64,000 bases of DNA, taken from NCBI RefSeq assembly GCF_000719135.1, contig NZ_JOEK01000015.1, positions 1 through 64,000 of the forward strand, read 5' to 3'. The stretch comes from Streptomyces avicenniae. Lineage in GTDB: Bacteria; Actinomycetota; Actinomycetes; Streptomycetales; Streptomycetaceae. Positions 53,689 through 61,889 of this stretch are shown here, in pieces. The notes beneath the pieces were generated by a model. It searched no databases. It was not told the DNA's origin and was given only the letters and a program-made list of their open reading frames with translations. Numbering within the stretch: position 1 is the stretch's first letter; the number at the start of each line of letters is the position of its first letter. The position numbers were made by a program, and so were the translations under genes.

Positions 53689-54521
53689 GAGCTTCTGTAG
53701 TCCTTCATGACGGATTCGATGAGTTGCCGGGACGCCTTCGGCGGCAAGGCAGCGGCCCTGACGCGATCGTAGGACCTTTCGAACTTCGTCACCAACTGCG
53801 GGGCATCGATCAAATGACCTGTGTACGTAGTTTCTGTGTAGGTCACCGGCGGGGCGTCCGTAAAAGACATGCACTTTACGTACTCGTTCATGAAGGGCAA
53901 GGGGCCTTCCGAGAAGGGCACAACCTGCACTTCGACTCGCTGCCGGAAGAGAGCTGCATCCAGCAGATGCTCAAGTTGTGTAGCCATCACCCCGGGGCCC
54001 GACACTGGGATGCGGAGGGCCGCTTCATGCACCACAACACTCAACACGGGCGGTGTTGAGCGCTCAAGGATTTCCTGTCGCCCGAGCCTTGTGGAGACTA
54101 GTTGCTCGATTCGCGAAGTCGGCTCGAAGGGTAGTCCTGCCAGCATCAGAGTCCGTGCATACTCCTCAATTTGCAGCAGGCCAGGCACAAGCATCGGCGA
54201 GAACTCACAGATGATCTCTGCCTGTTCCTCTAGCTCAGCCGTCTCTGCGAAGTAGTCCGGGTGCGGGCCGGACTCGTTGGCCAACTGGCACAGGCGCTGC
54301 AAATGTCGATCGGTGCCGAAGATCTCATCGAGCATCTTCGAGATGTCCAACTGTGGTCGGCGGGCGGCCGTCTCGAACTGGCCGATGTAGGTCCCAGAGC
54401 AGAAGACCTTGGCGCCCAGGTCGTCCTGGGCGAGTCCTGCGGCCTCGCGTAGGCGGCGAAGTTCGGCGCCGTAGAAGGCGCGTGAGGACATGTAGGGGTT
54501 GAGTTCCTTGGGGCGACTCAC
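53685..54521 (-). CDS. XRE-family regulator with DUF5753 domain
   Basis: A 278-aa regulator. The N-terminal XRE HTH reads YGAELRRLREAAGLAQDDLGAKVFCSGTYIGQFETAARRP (in pieces, residues 16-56), followed by DUF5753 (FSPMLVPGLLQIEEYARTLML, AALRIPVSGPGVMATQLEHLL, VVPFSEGPLPFMNEY). With DUF397 partners this is the abaA/whiJ-type module that tunes differentiation and antibiotic genes. GTG 54521 has GGAG upstream and begins VSRPKELNPY, typical of the family. Codon choice is less GC-biased than in the surroundings, suggesting acquisition. Confidence 0.93.
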   Translation of the reverse strand: MSRPKELNPYMSSRAFYGAELRRLREAAGLAQDDLGAKVFCSGTYIGQFETAARRPQLDISKMLDEIFGTDRHLQRLCQLANESGPHPDYFAETAELEEQAEIICEFSPMLVPGLLQIEEYARTLMLAGLPFEPTSRIEQLVSTRLGRQEILERSTPPVLSVVVHEAALRIPVSGPGVMATQLEHLLDAALFRQRVEVQVVPFSEGPLPFMNEYVKCMSFTDAPPVTYTETTYTGHLIDAPQLVTKFERSYDRVRAAALPPKASRQLIESVMKDYRSS

Positions 54522-54660
54522 GGGTAACACTCCTGGTGACAGGGGTTTTGTTGGGTTGAAACCCCTGGCGGGGTCCCAATGCGCACCGTCACGCTTGCAG
54601 AGCACATCGTGAAGTCGCAAGAGTGAAAGCCCGTTCGAAACAGAGAGGTCACAACCCCCC

Positions 54661-54921
54661 ATGTACTACGGATCGAAGCGGCCCAAGGCATCGACGGAAG
54701 CGTTCGCCGCTGCCACCAGCGCCGTGGACCAGCTTCAGGACGCGCTCGCCCGCGTCGGCATCCAACTGCCGTCGCTCGGCGTCGATCTCGTGTCGGCGAC
54801 CTCGCCGCTGCACGCGCGCCCGCTGATCGAGCTGGGGCGCTGCAACATGGAGACGGCCCAGGCGTTGATCGCCGTGCTGCGGGGTGCCGCCCCCGTGCCG
54901 GTCGGTGCCGAGCAGCAGTGA
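54661..54921 (+). CDS. Small conserved protein divergent from XRE gene
   Basis: An 86-aa helical protein (EAFAAATSAVDQLQDALARVGIQLPSLGVDLVS in pieces; IELGRCNMETAQALIAVLRG) lacking signal or membrane segments. I recall similar small genes next to XRE/DUF397 pairs but no function. GAGAGG precedes the ATG. Confidence 0.7.
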   Translation: MYYGSKRPKASTEAFAAATSAVDQLQDALARVGIQLPSLGVDLVSATSPLHARPLIELGRCNMETAQALIAVLRGAAPVPVGAEQQ

Positions 54922-54928
54922 TGCCCCG

Positions 54929-54961
54929 CCCCCGGGGGCCGGTGGTTCCGGCCCCCGGGGG
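54929..54961. terminator. Bidirectional terminator
   Basis: 14-bp perfect stem CCCCCGGGGGCCGG/CCGGCCCCCGGGGG with a 5-nt loop between the 86-aa gene and the convergent erm gene. Confidence 0.85.
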
Positions 54962-54966
54962 AAGCG

Positions 54967-55731
54967 TCACCGGTGCAGGTGGCGGAAGACCGTCAGCCAC
55001 TGCGCCGGGGAGACGTGCCCCACCGGCGCGACGTAAGGAACGCCCGCTGCGTCCAGCGCCCTACGCACACGCGGTGCGTGTTCCACGCGGCACAACGACG
55101 CATACAGCGAGCCGCCCACACCCGTGAACCCCTGCGCGACGAGCGCACGGTACGCGGGCATGGCGCGGGCGGGCAGCAGTGGCGCCGCCCTGCGGTCCAG
55201 GTGCAGCAGCGCGGAGTCCGTCCGGGGGACCGGGGTGAACAGCTCACGCCGCAGCCTGGGGCCGAGACGCCACGCGAACGCGGGCCAGGTCTGCACGGTC
55301 AGCAGCGGCCACGTACCGAACCCGCCGGTGCGTTTGCGCGCGTATTCGAGCTGGGTCACCAGCGTGGCGCGGTCCAGCGCATGGGCATTCAGGCACCAGC
55401 GCACGATGTCCGTGGTGCGGGAGTAGGGGATGTTGCCCACCACGGTGAAGGGCGTCGGTGGGGCGGGAGCGTGCAGGAAGTCTCCCGGTACCACGCGGAC
55501 GTTGGGCAGGTCACCCAGGCGGCGGGGCAGCCTCGCGGCCAACTCGCGGTCGATCTCGTAAGCGATGACCTGCCGCGAACGGCGGGCCAGCACACGCGTC
55601 AGCGTGCCCTCACCGGCCCCCGGCTCGACCACCAGGTCGGCCGGACGCACGCCGGAGGCGCGCACGACGGTGCGGAGCGCGACGGTGTCGCGCAGGAAGT
55701 TCTGCGAAAGGGATTTGCGGCGATGTGCCAC
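54967..55731 (-). CDS. erm: Erm-type 23S rRNA (adenine) methyltransferase
   Basis: A 254-aa Erm/KsgA-fold enzyme. QNFL (residues 10-13), SAM loop VVEPGAGEGTLTRVLA, AYEIDREL, GDFLHA, catalytic VGNIPYSRTTDIVRWCL, then the Erm-specific ATLVTQLEYARKRTGGFGTWPLLTVQTWP in pieces. It dimethylates or monomethylates A2058 of 23S rRNA and gives macrolide-lincosamide-streptogramin resistance. The end of the sequence (FTGVGGSLYASLCR) differs from KsgA. GTG 55731 (VAHRRKSLSQNFL) is chosen; the frame is open to GTG 55839, which follows a -10-like TACCGT by 6 nt. A hairpin masks its GAGGAC ribosome site. Confidence 0.9.
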   Translation of the reverse strand: MAHRRKSLSQNFLRDTVALRTVVRASGVRPADLVVEPGAGEGTLTRVLARRSRQVIAYEIDRELAARLPRRLGDLPNVRVVPGDFLHAPAPPTPFTVVGNIPYSRTTDIVRWCLNAHALDRATLVTQLEYARKRTGGFGTWPLLTVQTWPAFAWRLGPRLRRELFTPVPRTDSALLHLDRRAAPLLPARAMPAYRALVAQGFTGVGGSLYASLCRVEHAPRVRRALDAAGVPYVAPVGHVSPAQWLTVFRHLHR

Positions 55732-55737
55732 GGGCGT

Positions 55738-55756
55738 TGTCCTCGGGGTGAGGACA
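55738..55756 (-). promoter_or_regulatory. Hairpin over the erm ribosome site (possible attenuator)
   Basis: On the minus strand TGTCCTC, 5 nt, GAGGACA form a perfect 7-bp stem whose 3' arm is the ribosome site of GTG 55731. Sequestration like this is the basis of translational attenuation in inducible erm genes. Confidence 0.55.
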
Positions 55757-55845
55757 GGCCGCGCACGGCGGAACGCGGGAAGACAGTGCGGTGCCGACGG
55801 CCTGTCCGGTCGTAAGGGGACACGGACAGCCCTGGGCACGGGGCG

Positions 55846-55851
55846 ACGGTA
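55846..55851 (-). promoter_or_regulatory. -10-like element upstream of erm
   Basis: TACCGT on the minus strand, 6 nt before in-frame GTG 55839: a leaderless start for a longer Erm or for an upstream leader reading into it. Confidence 0.5.
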
Positions 55852-56176
55852 CGGGGCGGATCAGGTGAAGCGGATCAGACGCCGGGCGGAACCTCGTGGA
55901 CCAGGGCCGGGCGCCGGGCGCGGGGACGTTCGATGAGACAGGGGCTCACCGCGACGGTCCGCGCACAGGCGCGCGAACCGCGGGTCAGCAGCGTTCCGAA
56001 GCCGCACATGGGCGGCAGGGTACGGAGCGCCGTCGGCGCGCCGCAACGGGTTTTCCTCCGGGGACCCGGCGCGGGGCACAGTGAGGGACGGAACTATTGC
56101 CGAACGTTGCGGTGGGATGAAATCACCAGGCCGGAGCGTTGGTCACGGGGTGGGCCAGGCGACGGGAGAGACAACG
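55852..56176. other. Intergenic region between erm and the ABC exporter
   Basis: About 325 nt between divergent genes. It may hold promoters for both; several short open frames exist on both strands, but none has a ribosome site and family resemblance. An in-frame GTG at 56081 would lengthen the exporter by 32 residues. Confidence 0.4.
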
Positions 56177-59100
56177 GTGGGACCGAACGGTGGATGGGTG
56201 CGGCGGCTGACGGCCGTCTGTTGGCGCTACCGACGCACGATGATCCTGGCGATCGGCTCGTCCCTGCTGGGCATGGGCGTCATGGCGCTGATGCCCCTGA
56301 TCACCAAGACGATCATCGACGACGTGATCGTGGGCCGTGAGAGCGGCCTCGCCGGACTGATCGGGCTGATGATCGCGGGCGCCGTCGTCGTGTACGGGCT
56401 CACGTTCATCCGCCGCTTCTACGGCGGACGCCTCGGCATCGACGTGCAGCACGACCTGCGCACCGAGATGTTCCGCACCATCACACGCCTCGACGGGCGG
56501 CGGCAGGACCAGCTCAGCACCGGCCAGGTCGTCGGCCGCGCCACCAGCGACCTCCAGCTCATCCAAGGGCTGCTCTTCATGATGCCGATGACCATCGGCA
56601 ACCTGATGCTCTTCGCGGTCTCCCTCGTCGTCATGATCACGCTCTCGCCGCTGCTGACCCTCGTCGCGCTGGCCGTCGCGCCCGCCCTGTGGTTCATCAC
56701 CTCCCGCAGCCGCACGCGCCTCTTCCCCGCCACCTGGGACGCCCAGGCCAAGGCGGGCGAGGTCGCGGGCGTCGTGGACGGGGCGATGACCGGCGTGCGC
56801 GTCGTGAAGGGCTTCGGGCAGGAGGAGCAGGAGACCGGGAAGCTGCGGGCCGTCAGCGGCTCGCTGTTCGCCGCGCGCCTGCGGACCGTCCGGTTGAGCG
56901 CGCGCTACACCCCCGCGCTCCAGGCCGTCCCCGCGCTCGGGCAGGTCGCCATGCTGGCCCTGGGCGGCTGGATGGCGACGCGCGGGCAGATCACGCTGGG
57001 CACGTTCGTCGCGTTCTCCACCTACCTGGCGCAGCTCGTCGGCCCCGTGCGGATGATGACCGTCATCGTCACGATGGGCCAGCAGGCGCGGGCCGGTGTG
57101 GAGCGCGTCTTCGAGCTGATCGACACCGAGCCCGAGATCAAGGAGGCGCCGGACGCCCGCGCCCTGCCCGCCGACGCCCCGGCGACGGTCGAGTTCGACC
57201 ACGTCGGCTTCGGCTACGGCGACAGCGGACGGCGCGTGCTGGACGACCTGTCGCTGCGCATCCAGCCCGGCGAGACGCTGGCCGTCGTCGGCCGGTCCGG
57301 CAGCGGCAAGTCCACCGTCTCCCTGCTGCTGCCGCGCTTCTACGACCCCGACAGCGGCACGATCCGCGTCGGCGGCGAGGACATCAGGCACCTCACGTAC
57401 GACTCCCTGCGCACCGCCATAGGGCTCGTCCCCGAGGACAGCTTCCTGTTCTCCGACAGCATCCGCGCCAACCTCGCGTACGGCCACCCCGAGGCGACCG
57501 AGGAACAGGTGCTGGCCGCCGCGCGCGCCGCGCAGGCCGACGCGTTCATCCGCGCCCTCCCCGAGGGCTACGACACCGTCATCGGCGAGCAGGGCCTCAC
57601 CCTCTCCGGCGGGCAGCGGCAGCGCGTCGCGCTCGCCCGCGCCATCCTCACCGACCCCCGGCTGCTGATCCTGGACGACGCGACGTCCGCCGTGGACGCC
57701 CGCGTCGAGCACGAGATCCACGGCGCGCTGCGTTCCGTCATGGCCGGGCGCACGACCCTCCTGATCGCCCACCGGCAGTCCACCCTCCAACTCGCCGACC
57801 GCATCGCCGTGCTCGACGGCGGACGGCTGGCGGACACCGGGACCCACGAGGAACTGATCGCCCGCTGCGCCGAGTACCGCGCCCTGCTGGCCGACCCAGG
57901 CGAGCTGGGCGGCGTCGAGCGCGACCCGGCCGGTGTGGACGTGCCGCCCGTCGCCACCGAGCCCGCTCCCGTGCCCCCGGGCGGCGTGACCCCCGAGCTG
58001 TGGCGGCGCGACAAGGCCCCGGCCGACCCCGGCCGCTCCGCCGCGACGACCCCGCCCACCCCGGAACTCCAGGCGCAGATCGACGCCCTTCCGCCCGCCG
58101 ACGCGGTGCCCGACATCGACGAGGCCAGGGCCGCGCGCCCCGAGCCCGGCGGCTACGGTCTGCGGCGCCTCCTCAGCGGCCTGGGACGCCCGCTGCTGCT
58201 GGCGCTCCTGCTGGTGGTCGGCGACGCCGTCGCGTCCCTGGTGGTCCCCGTGCTGATCCGCTACGGCATCGACCAGGGTGTGCAGCAGACCGCACTCGGC
58301 GCGGTGTGGGCCGCGTCCCTGATCGCCCTCGCTGTGGTGCTCGCGCAGTGGGTCGCGCAGTACGCCGCGCTGCGTGCGGTCGGACGCACGGGGGAGCGCG
58401 CGCTGTACTCCCTACGCATCAAGATCTTCGCCCAGCTCCAGCGACTGGGGCTCGAATACTACGAGCGGGAACTCGCCGGGCGCCTCATGACCCGGATGAC
58501 CACCGACGTGGACGCCCTGACGACGTTCCTCCAGACCGGGCTGACGCAGGCACTCGTCGCGCTGATGACCTTCTTCGGCATCCTCGGCGTGCTCATCGCC
58601 ATCGACGCGCAGCTCGCCCTCGTCGTGCTGGTCACGCTGGTGCCGCTGGTCGCGGGCACCGTCGTCTTCCGGCGGCACAGCACCCGCGCGTACGAGCTGG
58701 CGCGCGAGCGCGTCAGCGGCGTCAACGCGCACCTCCAGGAGTCGGTGGCGGGGCTGCGGATGGTGCAGGCGTTCCGCAGGGAGCGGGACGGCTACGACCG
58801 CTTCACCGAGCGGTCGGACGGCTACCGGCAGGCCCGCGTGCACGGGCAGCGGCTGATCTCCGTCTACTTCCCGTTCGTGCAGCTCCTGGCCACCCTGGCG
58901 ACGGCGGGCGTGCTGATCGTCGGCTCGGGGCGGGTCACGGACGGCACGCTGACGGCGGGCGCGCTCGTCGCGTACCTGCTCTACATCGAGCTGTTCTTCG
59001 CGCCGGTGCAGCAGCTCTCGCAGGTCTTCGACGGCTACCAGCAGGCGACGGTGTCGCTGCGCAGGATCCAGGAGCTGCTGCGCGAGGAGACGACGACGCC

Positions 59101-59917
59101 GCAGGCCGCCGAGCCCCTGCCGGTGCCCGCGCTGCGGGGCGACCTGGAGTTCGACGGGGTGCGCTTCGCGTACGCGGGCGCGGACGGCGAGGCGCTGACC
59201 GGCGTGGACCTGCGCGTCCCGGCCGGGCAGACCGTCGCGTTCGTCGGGGAGACGGGCGCGGGCAAGTCCACGCTCGTCAAGCTCGTCGCGCGGTACTACG
59301 ACCCGACCGGTGGTGCCGTCCGGGTGGACGGGAAGGACCTGCGCGAGCTGGACCTCACCGCCTACCGGCACCGGCTCGGCGTCGTCCCGCAGGAGCCCTA
59401 CCTCTTCGCCGGGACGATCCGCGAGGCCATCGCCTACGGGCGGCCCGACGCGTCGGACGCCGAGGTGGAGGCGGCGGCGCGGGCCGTGGGCGCCGAGCGG
59501 ATGATCGCCGCGCTGGAGGGCGGCTACCTGCATCCGGTCGCCGAACGCGGCCGGAACCTGTCGGCCGGGCAGCGGCAGCTCATCGCGCTGGCGCGGGCGG
59601 AGCTGGTGGGGCCGGACATCCTGCTTCTGGACGAGGCGACGGCCGCGCTCGACCTGGCCACCGAGGCCCTGGTCACCGCCGCCACCGAACGGCTCGCGGG
59701 CAGCCGCACGACGCTGGTCGTCGCGCACCGGCTGACGACGGCGGCGCGGGCGGACCGGGTCGTCGTCCTGGACCACGGGCGCGTCGTGGAGGACGGGACG
59801 CACGCCGAACTGATCGCGGCGGGCGGACGGTACGCGATGCTGTGGCGGACGTACGCCGGAGGCGACGACGGCGACACCGGCGGCGAAGCCGCCGCGCTGG
59901 CCCGCGCGACGGGCTGA
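56177..59917 (+). CDS. Fused ABC exporter (TMD-NBD-TMD-NBD)
   Basis: A 1246-aa full-length ABC exporter made of two fused half-transporters. Half 1: six helices then NBD1 with Walker A GRSGSGKST, signature LSGGQRQR and Walker B LLILDDATSAVD. Half 2: six helices then NBD2 with GETGAGKST, signature LSAGQRQL and LLLDEATAALD. NBD1 has Asp instead of the catalytic Glu, so one ATP site is degenerate, as in asymmetric exporters. The substrate is unknown; neighbouring erm suggests drug export, but lipids are possible. GTG 56177 has GGGAGAG 7 nt upstream. Confidence 0.92.
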   Translation: MGPNGGWVRRLTAVCWRYRRTMILAIGSSLLGMGVMALMPLITKTIIDDVIVGRESGLAGLIGLMIAGAVVVYGLTFIRRFYGGRLGIDVQHDLRTEMFRTITRLDGRRQDQLSTGQVVGRATSDLQLIQGLLFMMPMTIGNLMLFAVSLVVMITLSPLLTLVALAVAPALWFITSRSRTRLFPATWDAQAKAGEVAGVVDGAMTGVRVVKGFGQEEQETGKLRAVSGSLFAARLRTVRLSARYTPALQAVPALGQVAMLALGGWMATRGQITLGTFVAFSTYLAQLVGPVRMMTVIVTMGQQARAGVERVFELIDTEPEIKEAPDARALPADAPATVEFDHVGFGYGDSGRRVLDDLSLRIQPGETLAVVGRSGSGKSTVSLLLPRFYDPDSGTIRVGGEDIRHLTYDSLRTAIGLVPEDSFLFSDSIRANLAYGHPEATEEQVLAAARAAQADAFIRALPEGYDTVIGEQGLTLSGGQRQRVALARAILTDPRLLILDDATSAVDARVEHEIHGALRSVMAGRTTLLIAHRQSTLQLADRIAVLDGGRLADTGTHEELIARCAEYRALLADPGELGGVERDPAGVDVPPVATEPAPVPPGGVTPELWRRDKAPADPGRSAATTPPTPELQAQIDALPPADAVPDIDEARAARPEPGGYGLRRLLSGLGRPLLLALLLVVGDAVASLVVPVLIRYGIDQGVQQTALGAVWAASLIALAVVLAQWVAQYAALRAVGRTGERALYSLRIKIFAQLQRLGLEYYERELAGRLMTRMTTDVDALTTFLQTGLTQALVALMTFFGILGVLIAIDAQLALVVLVTLVPLVAGTVVFRRHSTRAYELARERVSGVNAHLQESVAGLRMVQAFRRERDGYDRFTERSDGYRQARVHGQRLISVYFPFVQLLATLATAGVLIVGSGRVTDGTLTAGALVAYLLYIELFFAPVQQLSQVFDGYQQATVSLRRIQELLREETTTPQAAEPLPVPALRGDLEFDGVRFAYAGADGEALTGVDLRVPAGQTVAFVGETGAGKSTLVKLVARYYDPTGGAVRVDGKDLRELDLTAYRHRLGVVPQEPYLFAGTIREAIAYGRPDASDAEVEAAARAVGAERMIAALEGGYLHPVAERGRNLSAGQRQLIALARAELVGPDILLLDEATAALDLATEALVTAATERLAGSRTTLVVAHRLTTAARADRVVVLDHGRVVEDGTHAELIAAGGRYAMLWRTYAGGDDGDTGGEAAALARATG

Positions 59918-59943
59918 CCAGCCACCAACCCGCCGCGCCCTCA

Positions 59944-59975
59944 TCCCGGGGCCCGCCCTGCGGGCGGCCCTGGGA
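59944..59975 (+). terminator. Terminator after the ABC exporter
   Basis: A strong stem: inner CCGCCC-TGC-GGGCGG, outer TCCCGGGG pairing with CCCTGGGA with one bulged C; 26 nt after the stop. Confidence 0.7.
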
Positions 59976-60020
59976 CGCGTGGTGAAGTCGCCCTCCAGGC
60001 GCCCATTTCGCCAGCCCAGA

Positions 60021-60613
60021 TCGGATCACCCCCGCGACGCGGGGAGTCGAAGCCGCCGCGCGCCAGTTGGATCTCCGGAGCAGGACTATCCCCGCGCGTG
60101 CGGGGAGCAGCCTCACGCCCGAGGACCTGCACCTCACGCTGCTGGGAACAACCCCGCGCGTGCGGGGAGCAGACCTCCCCCTTGACGTCACGCTCGGCGG
60201 CGAGGGGAACAACCCCGCGTGTGAGGGGAGGAGACACCGCAGGACCACGGGCTCAGCGCGTGGGCGGGAACAACCCCGCGTGTGCGGGGAGGAGCGATCC
60301 GCGTCACGCCCGGGAGGTACGCGCTGACGGAGTGGCGGCAGGGAACAACCCCGCGCATGCGGGGAGTAGGAGGCGCAGTTCCGCGCCGACACGGTGCTGG
60401 CGGGAACAACCCCGCGCGTGCGGGGAGTAGATCGGGCGACCATTCATCACCGTGTACGGATCGGGAACAGCCCCGCGCGTGCGGGGAGTAGATCCCGACC
60501 TCGCCACCGGTGTAGATCCCCGAGGGAACAGCCCCGCGTGTGCGGGGAGTAGGCCGCCCGGATCGTCGCCGAGACGACCGAGCAGGGAACAGCCCCGCGT
60601 GTGCGGGGAGTAG
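60021..60613 (-). CRISPR. Type I-E-like CRISPR array, 10 repeats, 9 spacers
   Basis: Repeats are 29 nt, starting (plus strand) at 60021, 60082, 60144, 60205, 60266, 60341, 60402, 60463, 60524 and 60585. Plus-strand core: GGGAACA[A/G]CCCCGCG then [C/T]GTGCGGGGAG, ending [T/C/G]AG. Read on the minus strand they begin CTACTCCCCGC and end TGTTCCC, the actinobacterial type I-E form. Spacers are 32 nt except one of 33 (60111-60143) and one of 46 (60295-60340). The two leftmost repeats are degenerate, so that is the old end; the leader is on the right. No cas genes are in the window. Confidence 0.93.
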
Positions 60614-60690
60614 AGCAAGTGACCTGGGGTTTTAGTGGCCGTCAGGTGCGACTTTGCTTATTTTACCTTCGCCGCTTTCGGCGGTCGGCT
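60614..60690 (-). promoter_or_regulatory. CRISPR leader
   Basis: A/T-rich stretch next to the best-conserved repeat, including TTTTAG, GCTTATTTTACC and TTCGCCGCTTTCGGCG; this is the most A/T-rich non-coding piece in the area. It probably carries the array promoter on the minus strand. Confidence 0.6.
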
Positions 60691-60738
60691 CTCGGCGAGG
60701 GCCGGTGGTGCTGTGAGTCGGGTGGCTGGGCGTGGCTG

Positions 60739-61449
60739 TCATGTTCTGCCCTCGCGTTCCTGGGCTTCGGTGAGGACCGGCTCGGGGGCGTCCGACCAGT
60801 CCGCCACGCGGACGGGGAAGCCCGCGTCGCGGTAGGCGCGGCAGACCTGGCGGTCGTCGTCCACGACCACGGAGACGGCGCGGCCCCACGTGAGGTCGCG
60901 GAGGAGTTCCGGCTTGGCGACGCGGGCGGGGCGCCGGTCCCCGGCGCGGCGCATCAGGAGGCGGCCGGGCGGCAGGCCGTGGCGGGCGAGCCAGCGTTCC
61001 GTGTCGGCGCGCAGGTGTTCGGGGCGGCCGGTGACATAGGCGATCTCGTCGGTCGCCGCGTGCTTGCGCACCAGGGCCACGCCTTCGGCGAGCGGTTTGT
61101 CGTGCTCGGCGGCGCGGAAGAACGCGTCCCAGTTCTTCCGGCGGGACGTCAGGTGGTGCAGGCGGTGACGGACGTCGGCGAGCGTGCCGTCGAGATCGAA
61201 GACCGCGAGGGGGCGCGGATCCGGAGGTTGATCCTCCGGATCTTCCTCGCCGTCCGCTCCCGCCTCCGCGTCCGCGCCCCCGACGCCGCTCCAGCGGGCC
61301 ATCACGCGCTGCGGGTCTCCCTCGGCGACCTCGGCGAGGAACGCGGCGGCCCGCGCGTCACGCAGTGTGGTGGTGGGCAGGCCGCGCCGGGTGAGGGCCA
61401 CGGAGCCGTCGGGCCGTACGTCGAAGGCGAATCCATCAGGTCGGGACAT
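60739..61449 (-). CDS. HAD-family phosphatase (PNK-type)
   Basis: A 236-aa protein with a HAD domain from about residue 85: motif I FDLDGTLADVRHR, motif II YVTGRPEH, and a motif III/IV region VVDDDRQVCRAYRDAGFPVRVADW. It resembles the phosphatase half of polynucleotide kinase/phosphatase proteins. The N-terminal 80 residues include an acidic low-complexity linker. TAGCGT lies 6 nt before the ATG (leaderless). The CRISPR leader lies downstream of its stop; no functional link is implied. Confidence 0.8.
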   Translation of the reverse strand: MSRPDGFAFDVRPDGSVALTRRGLPTTTLRDARAAAFLAEVAEGDPQRVMARWSGVGGADAEAGADGEEDPEDQPPDPRPLAVFDLDGTLADVRHRLHHLTSRRKNWDAFFRAAEHDKPLAEGVALVRKHAATDEIAYVTGRPEHLRADTERWLARHGLPPGRLLMRRAGDRRPARVAKPELLRDLTWGRAVSVVVDDDRQVCRAYRDAGFPVRVADWSDAPEPVLTEAQEREGRT

Positions 61450-61550
61450 GCTCCGACGCTACGACCCCGGCCGTTGGCGCGCACCCCTTTCCTGGCCGGG
61501 CGCGCCCGCGAGCCGCACGGATTGTCAGTGGGAGGGCCTAGAGTCTCTGC

Positions 61551-61889
61551 GTGACTACTCAGAGTTATGTCGTGGGCTTGTCGGTCACTCTTCTCGCGGT
61601 CGCCGTGTGGGTGCTGCCTCGGGGTGGCGGTATGGCGCCTGCGGTGAGGCGGCGGGCGGAGGTTCCGTACACGGGTCGTCTCCTCCCGGGCGGAGGACGG
61701 GGACGGGAGGTGCGGGGCGGGGCCGGGCTCAGTGTGGGTCGGCCGCCGCGTGCGGGGCCGGGTGCGCGGCCGGTTCCGCCGGTGCGGTCAGGCCGACGAG
61801 ATAGGTGTCCACCGTCTGTACGCGGCCCTCCGGCGGAGGTGCGGCAGGCTCCCACCAGTGGAGACCGGCGATCTCGTCGGTCGGGGTGA
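61551..61889 (+). CDS. Possible small membrane protein
   Basis: GTG 61551 follows a leaderless-type TAGAGT by 6 nt. The product begins with a membrane helix (YVVGLSVTLLAVAVWVLP), but the rest is basic Arg/Gly/Pro-rich sequence and its last 160 nt overlap the opposite Nudix gene. Only the first half looks gene-like. Low confidence; no family recognised. Confidence 0.3.
   Translation: MTTQSYVVGLSVTLLAVAVWVLPRGGGMAPAVRRRAEVPYTGRLLPGGGRGREVRGGAGLSVGRPPRAGPGARPVPPVRSGRRDRCPPSVRGPPAEVRQAPTSGDRRSRRSG

Noticed and set aside
54967..55731. Housekeeping KsgA (16S rRNA dimethylase)
   Set aside because: The Erm-specific TQLEYARKRTG and the C-terminal part fit Erm; the location near XRE/DUF397 and an exporter is accessory, not the usual ksgA site.
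60295..60340. A hidden degenerate repeat inside the 46-nt spacer
   Set aside because: No stretch of the spacer resembles the CCCCGCG...CGGGGAG core.
59673..60443. Open frames running through the CRISPR array (for example 256 codons on the minus strand)
   Set aside because: They repeat CSPHARGC-like units with a 61-nt period, which is the translated repeat-spacer pattern and not protein coding.
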